A program made the translations under genes and the position numbers. The notes beneath the pieces are model-generated. The model was not told the origin of the DNA, searched no databases, and saw only the letters and a list, made by a program, of their open reading frames with translations. Below are positions 1 through 6,999 of a DNA stretch of 13,559 bases, in pieces (position 1 is the first letter of the stretch; every line of letters starts with the position of its first letter). Source of the stretch: Stephanodiscus triporus (lineage: Eukaryota > Bacillariophyta > Thalassiosirophyceae > Thalassiosirales > Thalassiosiraceae); contig JALLAZ010000599.1 of assembly GCA_036939755.1 (NCBI GenBank), positions 1 through 13,559 of the forward strand, in the 5' to 3' direction.

Positions 1-6
1 CTAAAA

Positions 7-24
7 GTGTAACCTTGGTTACAC
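7..24. repeat. Perfect 8-bp inverted repeat
   Basis: GTGTAACC and GGTTACAC face each other across a 2-nt spacer (TT). It lies at the very edge of the window, at the left end of the decayed coding region. It could be a binding site, part of a mobile element end, or chance; nothing else in view decides this. Confidence 0.5.
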
Positions 25-1176
25 AAGTTACAGTGAACTTGTTGGCTCATGTCAAGCTCAAAGAACTACTCACCAGCAGAAGAGTCGACCCTCAACAAGA
101 AGGCGGTAGGAGGCGGTCCAACCGCATCGGTGCCCGTACCGTCTGTGTCAACGAGACAGGATCAACAGAAGAAAATTCTGAGAGGGAGACTGACGGGACG
201 GAAGGGACAGACGGGATGACTCAGACCTACACAAAGAGTCCAGAGCTAAAATCCCCGTCCCTTTCCTTGCCATCGCAGCCCTCAAATGTGGCTCATCCAA
301 TCCACTCAACATCATTATCACAATCAAAACCCACAGATTTCGATTACGAGGACATGCAAGCAAGCAGCAAAGACTTTGCAAATTGGCTCTACGCAGCCCA
401 CATGAATATCATTGTCGAAACTTGACTCACAGTTGCAAGCCCGACAACATCAAATTCACAAGGCATTCCGAAGAACATCACCAAAGCTGCATCCTTCCAC
501 CCATTGACGCATCTGGCAGCCATGGAAGCACCGGAATGAATAACAACGTCATGCGCCAACTGATCGAAGCAACAAATTGCAACAACGAAGTGTGCAAGAA
601 AACCAACGAAATCAGGATCAAAGAATACAAGTGGAAAAAGGAGACCAAGGAAACAAAGAAGGACAGAACAAAGGATATCCAAGAATCCATCCTCCAAATG
701 ATGACAAACGCTTCTGCCTCCAACAGAAATCAAACCGGTGTTTTGTGTGATGACTTCATCTTGCTTTACAACAGCAAAACACACGGGGGACTCTACATCA
801 AACTCCGCCAAATGTTTGAGAGTGATGGCCTCGGAGAAGTCGTCTTTCCTGAAGGAGTCTTGACAAACCTGTGGGCGGGCATCATACTCCAGGACCCATG
901 TATACCCAAGGCTCAACCGAGAGGCCCTCTGTTGAACTGAATATTTTGCCGGGGGGGCTCATTGAGATGGTGACTATCCTCCTCAATCAGAGGAATATCA
1001 TGGTATGAAAAATTGTAGAAGACCCACCAAAGTTGACCAACTTGGATGGAGTACCTCCCCAGGGCAAGACAAAGCAGAGCCTGAGCATCATGTCCTTTGT
1101 CGTTGCCACCATTTCCATAGTCACCATCGGCTTCATTGTCAGCACCCCCCCATCAACAATGCCATCAGTAAAATAA
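15..1176 (+). pseudogene. Decayed uncharacterised coding region with frameshifts and stops
   Basis: Three open stretches follow one another on the same strand in different frames. Frame 3 is open at 15-425 and, past a TGA at 423-425, stays readable to a TGA near 537. Frame 2 is open at 383-940 and includes ATG 536 and a Lys/Glu-rich segment around KEYKWKKETKETKKDRTKDI. Frame 1 is open from about 886 through ELNILPGGLIEMVTILLNQR, is broken by TGA 1006-1008, and continues to TAA 1174-1176 with a hydrophobic stretch (SFVVATISIVTIGFIV). The simplest reading is one former gene with at least two frameshifts and two in-frame stops. Unrecognised introns are the alternative, but no good GT...AG pair joins the frames cleanly. 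The Lys-rich middle vaguely recalls a multicopy diatom protein family, possibly transposon-borne; this is recollection, not a search result. No catalytic motif is visible and no function is assigned. Confidence 0.42.
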
Positions 1177-1701
1177 AGGGAGAGGACAAACGCAGGGAGA
1201 ATTGCCTGCATCGCTGACCAGGAAGAGAAGCAAGTCAAGGCAAATGGACACTGTAGAAATTCACGAATACCCGCTTCGGCATGGCTGAGGTGTGTACTAC
1301 TACGACTGTGGGAGCTCGTCTGATGCAAGGGGAGGCGGCGCCTGCATCCCGTAAGCACACGTCTCCTCGGAGTCTTTCCCATTGTCCGCGAGGCTGAGGG
1401 AATTATAAAGTATTTGCGTGCACGCGCGCCTATGGCAGTGATCAGCAAACTCTGTCTCGTGAGTAGATGCATTTGGCGGGAGCTCTTGGGAGTAGATGCT
1501 GATTTTTCAGATGGCGTGGTATTTTCAGATGGTTCTAGCTACTCCGGAGTATGAGAGACTACAATGGAGTCTGACCTAGTCTGACCAAGCAAGCATAATA
1601 CACAGAGCAGAAAAATCTCCGAAAAAGGGTACCATAAAGCCTCACTTTTATGGTTGTATGGTACTTCTATTCATTCTATCAGATAGTAATAATAATTTAA
1701 A

Positions 1702-1727
1702 GTCTGTCTGTCTGTCTGTCTGTCTGT
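1702..1727. repeat. (GTCT)n microsatellite
   Basis: Six uninterrupted GTCT units followed by degenerate GTGTGTCCGTGT. Simple tetranucleotide repeat in non-coding DNA. Confidence 0.9.
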
Positions 1728-1787
1728 GTGTCCGTGTAAACGAAGTTCCGACGTTGATATTCTATGTGCGTATGTTATCTGATGTAT

Positions 1788-1880
1788 CTACGTACCAAAA
1801 CCTATTTTACGTACATAGACAGTAGATATCGTAGCTGAAGGGGGGGGAAGGGGGGTCTCCCCCCACACGAAGAATATGCT
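1788..1880. repeat. Direct repeat copy A with G-tract hairpin
   Basis: It begins CTACGTACCAAAACCT, passes through TACGTACATAGACAGTAGAT, and ends in a G8-AA-G6-TCT-C6 block followed by ACACGAAGA. Copy B (1890-2013) has the same order of parts. The G6-TCT-C6 core is a perfect 6-bp hairpin, and the tandem G-runs could also form a quadruplex. Confidence 0.75.
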
Positions 1881-1889
1881 TATCTATCT

Positions 1890-2013
1890 CTACGTACCAA
1901 AACCTAGAGTATTTACGTACGTAGATAGTACGTAGATATTACGTGTGTGATTAACGACGAATCCAAAAATGTGAAGGGGGGGGAAGGGGGGTCTCCCCCC
2001 ACATTCGAAGATT
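1890..2013. repeat. Direct repeat copy B with G-tract hairpin
   Basis: Second copy of the 1788-1880 module: CTACGTACCAAAACCT, then TACGTACGTAGATAGTACGT, then GTGAAGGGG... leading into the same G8-AA-G6-TCT-C6 block and ACATTCGAAGA. It is about 30 bases longer than copy A because of extra sequence between the TACGTA-rich part and the G-tract. The ~100-bp periodicity suggests tandem duplication or a nested element. Confidence 0.75.
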
Positions 2014-2361
2014 GTTGCTGCATTATTGTAAATGCAGCATTGTTGAAATGCAACATTAATGCAGAATTGACGTTAACATTAACATTATATTTCAATGTAC
2101 ACTTCACAATGGCAATGGCAATGGCTTGCGGAGGTATTAGTACAGCAATAGCAATACTTAATTGATCTGTGAAACTGTCATGCTGGAGTTCACAGAGCAA
2201 TTCCCCACACATCAGTAAACATCAACAAGAGTACCTACCAACCTAGGAATAACTATAGCTACGCTAGAGATAATGTACTTCATGACAATACTAATCCAGC
2301 CTCCATGGCGCAGCCCCTAAAATAATAATCTACCTATTCTCCTCCCTCCGCACAAATTCCA

Positions 2362-3854
2362 ATGGCGAGGTCCGTACCAATCCGCCCCGACGATGACATA
2401 ATGGACGCGGACGCCGCCGTCCGATCAATCCTCGAGGCAAATGTCAGCGCGAAGCCGGCCGAGGGATTCCGATCGTACGGCGAAGGCGTCGACTCGGAGG
2501 GCGCATGTGACGATGGCGGCGGCAGTGGCGGCACGCCCGATCGCGTCCTGCTGCATTACAAAGATATGAGGACGTACCAGACCGTTGAATTTTACGACAG
2601 GATGGCGATTAAATATTCGTTCGATGACGGAAAATACAGGTGTGTGATGCGAGGGCTGGGTCGGAGGCTTTCGTTCGTGTAGCTTCCCTTCGTCGCATGC
2701 GTTCGCGTTATGCTCTCTCTCGCGTCCATTTGGATTCGTGTGCTAGGTACGACTAACCCGACGAAATTCTCTCATTGAGCGACGACAGGAGGCTTATGAC
2801 GATAGAGGAGGCGTTCGTCGAGCTCGAGAATTACGTGGACGCGAGCGATCCTGATATGGATTTGGTGCGTGTGCATCTCTTTCGCATATATCATTAATTT
2901 TTGCATCTCATTCACCTTTCGTACTTCGTACTACTTTCCTTCTTTCAATCATCGCACATCTCTCTTGACATTTGCCGTTGCAATTATCGTTTCGGAAGCC
3001 CAATCTGCTTCACCTCCTCCAGACCGCCGAGGGGATACGCAGGTCGAATCAACCCGACTGGCTCCAACTCGTGGGACTGCTGCACGACATGGGAAAGATC
3101 ATGTTCTTGTGGGGGAACGCCGATGATGGCCAGGACGGGTATTCTTCGCACCTGAATTGCAAACAGTGGGCCTTGGGGGGCGACACCTTCGTCGTTGGAT
3201 GTCGCATCCCCGACGAGGCGGTTATATTGCCCCAATACAACCGCTTGAATCCGGACATGAACGATCCCAGGTATAACACCGACCACGGCATTTACGAGCC
3301 GCACTGCGGCCTTGACGCGCTGAAATTCGCGTGGGGTCACGACGAGTACATGTACCGCATGCTCGTGGCGAACGGTTGCCTCATCCCACGGGAGGGGCTG
3401 GACATGATCCGATACCACTCGGCGTATCCGTGGCACGATAAGGCGAGTTTTAGATTTTAGTACAGATACACACCCCCACCCCCCCACCCCTCATGTTCTT
3501 CTTCTTCTTTCTTTCCCTTTACGTTGTCGCCACAGGGTGCATATAGCCATTTGATGAAGCCGGATGACTACGCCCGTATGAAGTGGGTACAGCTATTCAA
3601 TAAATTCGACCTGTACACAAAGGTAGGACGAACACCAATTCTTACATTCACCTACCTTTTCCTATTCCGCCAACCCATCTGATGCGTTAGGATCACATTT
3701 CACCCATTGACGATTCCCCTCACTTTCTTCTATGTTAAATTTGATGAAGGACGAAGGATATGAATTGCGCGGGGAGAAAATGCAGAAGGAACTCTGGCCG
3801 TACTACAGGGGATTGCTCGAGAAGTATGGGCTTGGAGGGAAGCTGAAGTGGTGA
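2362..3854 (+). CDS. MIOX: Inositol oxygenase (myo-inositol to D-glucuronate), five exons
   Basis: Non-haem di-iron oxygenase that cleaves myo-inositol with O2 to D-glucuronate, the first step of inositol catabolism; probably cytosolic, as no targeting peptide is seen. Exons 2362-2639, 2789-2864, 2999-3442, 3536-3622 and 3750-3854 join in frame to 329 aa; introns are 149, 134, 93 and 127 nt. Intron 1 has a CTAAC branch-point-like motif at 2753-2757; intron 3 has a GC donor. All six family iron ligands are present: H123 (LLHLLQTAEGIR), H147 and D148 (GLLHDMGK), H232 (WGHDEYMY), H258 (IRYHSAYPWH) and D291 (FNKFDLYTK). The protein ends in LKW, as family members do. It is longer than the human enzyme (285 aa), owing to an acidic/Gly N-terminus of about 60 residues and a loop insertion near 156-173. 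The start is the first ATG of exon 1; M14 is a weaker alternative. The gene converges on the lipoamide dehydrogenase gene, 474 bp apart. Confidence 0.94.
3443..3535 (+). other. GC-AG intron (MIOX intron 3)
   Basis: The donor reads AAG|GCGAGT, which matches the consensus extended donor except for C at +2, and the acceptor reads GTCGCCACAG|GGT. Protein homology fixes the junction: PWHDK (exon 3) must join GAYSHLMKPDDY (exon 4), phase 0. No GT donor at the junction keeps the frame and the conserved residues. A long pyrimidine tract (CTTCTTCTTCTTTCTTTCCC) precedes the acceptor. Confidence 0.85.
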
Positions 3855-4328
3855 TGTCGCATTATTTTGAAGTTACAACTTTTCAAGTCGCCACTTTGGG
3901 GGGGCTAAACTCAAATTTAGTTAGTGATTTAACTCCCACTTAGAATATTAGAAATACTTAGTTGGCACACAGTATCCCACTGTTTGTCCCTTTGTGCCCG
4001 GTTATGATGTTTGCTTCACAATGCGCGTCAGATCCCTCCCCGACGCAATACTGGGTGAAACACCTCCAATATACGTGCCTATTGGAGCGACAAGAAATGA
4101 TCCTGACAATATCTATGTTCACCATGGCGAAGAAACTTTAATGAATCAAGATTGTAAGTTCCTGAGGTTATCTGTGGGGCTGAACACACATTAGTCTATC
4201 AAGTATAAGATACAAAACCCCATCTTAGAGCATTACTCGGGCCCTACTATTAACCCTAAGATGAGGATGCGAAAGAAAGAGATAGCCCTTTTCTCATTCG
4301 GCACAACGCCATCATTAAGTCACTCCAT
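3855..4328. other. Spacer between convergent genes
   Basis: This 474-bp region should hold the 3' ends of the inositol oxygenase (+) and lipoamide dehydrogenase (-) transcripts. It contains a G7 run at 3898-3904, two small overlapping hairpins (CTAAA...TTTAG at 3905-3920, AGTTA...TAACT at 3919-3934) and an open stretch at 3952-4194, listed separately. No clear AATAAA signal was found. Confidence 0.5.
3952..4194 (+). CDS. Unrecognised short open stretch, possible exon or relic
   Basis: About 80 codons are open from just after a TAG at 3949 to TAG 4192-4194. The first ATG is at 4021 (MRVRSLPDAILGE), so most of the stretch could only be translated as an internal exon. The composition looks protein-like (TPPIYVPIGATRNDPDNIYV), and a perfect-looking splice donor (T|GTAAGT) lies at 4154-4159. 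I do not recognise a family. It lies within the 3' region of two convergent genes, so it may be a remnant of a mobile element or chance. Confidence 0.18.
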   Translation, partial: KYLVGTQYPTVCPFVPGYDVCFTMRVRSLPDAILGETPPIYVPIGATRNDPDNIYVHHGEETLMNQDCKFLRLSVGLNTH

Positions 4329-6373
4329 TTAATGCGCGGCCATCCCCACAGCTCCCTTGAACGCCTCGTCGAGGACCTCACACAGCGTCGGGTGGGTGTG
4401 AACCATCATGCTCAGCTCCTGGACCGTCGTGCCGGCGGCGACGGCGTTGGCGCACTCCTGGATGAGGTCCGCGGCGTGGATGCCGATGATGTGCACGGCC
4501 ACGACCTTCCCCGATTCCTTGTTGTACAGGACCTTGGCCATGCCGTTGCCCTCGAGCTCCGCCAACGCCTTCGAATTGGCGCGGAAGCTGCCCTGGGACT
4601 TGCCGAGCGTCCAGCCCTCCTTGGCCGCGCGCTCGATCGCCTGCTCCTCCGTGGGTCCGACCATGGCGATCTCGGGATGGGTGAAGCACGCCGCCGGGAT
4701 GGCGTCGTGGTTCACCTCGTGCGTCCGACCGCAGATGTTCTCGATGGCGCTTATCCCCTGGGCGCTCGCGGCGTGCGCGAGCATCATCTTGCCGTTGGCG
4801 TCCCCGATGCAGTACACGTTGGGCACGACCACCCCGTCCTCGCCGTGCTTCGTCATCACCCTCATCTTGGAATCGACGGCGACGAAGCCGCGGGAGGTCT
4901 CGATGCCCACGGATTCGAGTCCCATGTTCGCGGTGTTGGGAACTCGGCCAGTTGCGACCATGGCGGCGTCCACCTCGAGGGTCTCGACGTGCTCCCTGTT
5001 AAAATATTGTTACGAAACGACGCGGACGAGGTGCGACAGACGGCGATTGCCAAATTGAGAAAAAAAAAGCGAAACGAAAAGATAGATACAAGATAGACGA
5101 GAGAGAGATGATATATCCTCACTTGGTCTTGGCGTCGATCATCTTGATGGTAACGGGCTTAACCCCCGGTATTCCCGGCGTGACCTCGCTCGCGAAGACC
5201 CCCGTCCTGTAATCGATGGGCCTGTCCCTGATGAGCAGCCGTTCCGCCTGCTTGGCAATCTCCCTGTCGAACGTGGGCATGATGTTCGGTAGCGCCTCGA
5301 TGAACGTGACCTCGCTGCCAAGGGCGGTGTAAACGTCGCTGAACTCGAGTCCGATGTAACCGGATCCGATGATCGCGACCCACTGTGGCACCGATTGTAG
5401 CTCGAGGGCACCGTCGGAGGTGTACACCGTCTTCTCGTCCACGGTGACACCCGGCGGCACGAAGGGGATCGATCCCGGCGCCAGGATGATGTCCTGCTCC
5501 CGGGGGTGGGGTGGGATGGTGGGGCGACGGCGGTGAAAAGGAGGGTATGGTAATCGTTAGAGACGCGACGCGGGGCACGATGTGGTAAACGATGCGCGCG
5601 TTAGGAAGGGGCAAAGGAGGATCACGAACGAACGAACTAAATAAGCCGGAGAGATAAATAGATAGATAGCTCGACAAACTCGCGGCCCTTCCATATGAGG
5701 ATGCCCCCGCGCGGACTAACGAACGAACGAACGAACGGACGGACGAACGCCCCGACCGAACTCAGAACTCAAAGCTCAAAACTCTCAAGTCATCCCAACT
5801 CACCTTGGCGGTATAGACCTTCCCCGACGTCTCGTCCTTGACCTCGTGCACCCCCTCAACCGCCCCCGCCCCCCCGCCACCGCCGACGAGCACTCCCCGA
5901 CCCTCGACGATGTCCACCCCGAGCGCGGTCAGGCTCCCCTCGAGGTTTCCCTTGACCCTGTTCGCCAGCTGTTTCGCGTGCCTCGCCACCCCCTCCCTGT
6001 CGTACGTGACCTCGCCCTCGACCTTGATCCCGAATTCGGAAAGGTGATCCTCCGCCCTCATCTCGCGCACGCGCCCGGACGCCGCGAGCAATGCCTTCGA
6101 CGGCACGCATCCCCGGTTGACGCACGTGCCGCCCACGTCCCCGCCGCTGAATATCGCCGTGGACAGCCCCTGCGATCGGGAGTGGAGGGCGGCGCCGTGA
6201 CCACCGACGCCGCACCCGACGATGATCACGTCGTAGTCGTAGTTGCCGCACCTGGACGCGTCGAGGGACGTGGCGGGGGCGGAGGCGGAGGCGGCGGCGG
6301 AGCCGCGGGAGGGGGCGACGAAGGCAGAGGCCTGCGTGGCGAGGAGGGCGACACTGGCGAGGAGGAATCTCAT
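4329..6373 (-). CDS. LPD: Plastid-targeted dihydrolipoamide dehydrogenase (E3), three exons
   Basis: FAD flavoenzyme that reoxidises dihydrolipoamide with NAD+; here probably the E3 subunit of plastid pyruvate dehydrogenase, feeding acetyl-CoA to fatty acid synthesis. On the minus strand, exons 6373-5804, 5493-5123 and 4995-4329 join to 535 aa, with introns of 310 nt (phase 0) and 127 nt (phase 2), both GT-AG. Residues 1-17 form a signal peptide ending [12 protein letters not shown]; the ASAFVAP motif followed by a Ser/Ala-rich, acid-poor stretch is the diatom bipartite plastid presequence. FAD motif GCGVGGHG at 53-60; redox disulfide C84/C89 in [16 protein letters not shown], plastid/cyanobacterial style; NAD motif GSGYIG at 233-238; second FAD motif [16 protein letters not shown]; catalytic pair H515/E520 in [10 protein letters not shown] Gly-rich loop lies near 162-172. 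The start codon is preceded by C10 A7. The gene diverges from the sterol reductase. Confidence 0.95.
5718..5749. repeat. (AACG)n microsatellite inside LPD intron 1
   Basis: AACG units, degenerating to GACGGACG and GAACG, lie within the 310-nt first intron of the lipoamide dehydrogenase gene (read as CGTT on the sense strand). The repeat accounts for part of the larger size of this intron compared with the others in the window. Confidence 0.85.
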
Positions 6374-6388
6374 TTTTTTGGGGGGGGG
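6371..6388. repeat. T-tract/G-tract at the LPD start codon
   Basis: Seven T then ten G on the plus strand. On the LPD sense strand this reads C10 followed by A7 running into the ATG, so the start context is AAAAAAATG. A mononucleotide run this long is prone to length change and sequencing error, but it lies upstream of the ATG and does not affect the reading frame. Confidence 0.8.
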
Positions 6389-6999
6389 GTGAAGTTTCGT
6401 TGTGGGTTAATAATATTATGGTAATGGCCTGGGGAGAGGTAGAGCAATAATATAATATAATATTATGGGATGCTTGTTTGGTTAGAAGAAGAGAGGGAGA
6501 GCGCGCGACATGTGCAGTCATATCAGAGAGGAATCAGTTCATACTATTGGGCATGGCATGGGGACGACGTCGACGGTGGATCCCACTCCGCTAACGGCAT
6601 CAATATGGTAATGTTTTCACTCCGCGCCAAAGAAAGATCCCCTCTCTCTCTCGCTCGCTCACTCCGCTGACACGAGCTACGTCATCGTCGGGGATCGCGG
6701 TTTTATCACCCCGAGAAGAGCGCGAAGATGCACTTCGCATCCCCGGCAAAAATCGAGATTTTACGAGGACACGTCAGTCAAGACCTCGCGGAGGTAAAAG
6801 ATATCACTGTGGTACCTAGGTAGTTCGTAGTATGGTATTTTCTACAATACGATACTCTACAAAACAATATCCGTAGATTGGATACTACCTAGAGTGATCC
6901 GGTTCCATCCGGGTACAAGTTTTGGATACTTCTTCGGCGAATTAAAAATAATGACATCGGCCCGCCGCGCCGCCGGGACAGAGAAGTAATAATATCATT
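6374..6999. promoter_or_regulatory. Divergent promoter region, LPD (-) and sterol reductase (+)
   Basis: A 626-bp gap between two divergent starts must contain both promoters. Visible elements: an AT-rich block (AATAATATAATATAATATTA near 6447-6467); ACGTCA-type sequences (TACGTCAT near 6681; ACACGTCAG near 6769) resembling CRE-like sites described upstream of some diatom genes; a 9-bp inverted repeat CTAGGTAGT/ACTACCTAG at 6816-6824 and 6884-6892; and a TATA-like ATTAAAAATA at 6941-6950, 50 nt before the sterol reductase ATG. Assignments of individual sites are guesses; only the divergent layout is certain. Confidence 0.45.
6951..6989 (+). other. Upstream ORF before the sterol reductase start
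   Basis: ATG at 6951 opens 12 codons (MTSARRAAGTEK) ending at TAA 6987-6989, 10 nt before the main ATG at 7000. It would act as an uORF only if transcription starts upstream of 6951; the TATA-like sequence immediately before it makes a start downstream of it equally possible. Confidence 0.3.

Larger units (their letters stand above)
1177..2361. other. Gene-free, repeat-bearing spacer
   Basis: No convincing coding sequence is seen in about 1.2 kb. It holds a tetranucleotide microsatellite (1702-1727), two copies of a TACGTACC...G-tract module (1788-2013), a short run of ATTGTAAATGCAGCAT-like and TTAACATTAACATT-like direct repeats (about 2022-2090), and paired copies of GAGTAGATGC and TTTTCAGATGG near 1464-1530. 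The last ~100 bases before 2362 should contain the inositol oxygenase promoter and leader; the AT-rich AATAATAATC near 2322-2331 is the only weak TATA-like candidate. Confidence 0.55.

Noticed and set aside
389..1472. Minus-strand ORFs at 389-916 and 987-1472
   Set aside because: They have less protein-like composition than the plus strand and stay open because the plus strand carries a decayed coding region; no motif is recognised.
2747..2788. Earlier acceptor (CTAG at 2746) for MIOX intron 1
   Set aside because: It gives an immediate in-frame TAA; the acceptor at 2787-2788 restores the conserved RLMTIEEA sequence and uses the CTAAC branch-like motif.
4332..5096. 254- and 216-codon plus-strand ORFs opposite the lipoamide dehydrogenase
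   Set aside because: They run antisense to a fully conserved enzyme and across its splice junctions, with no recognisable motifs.
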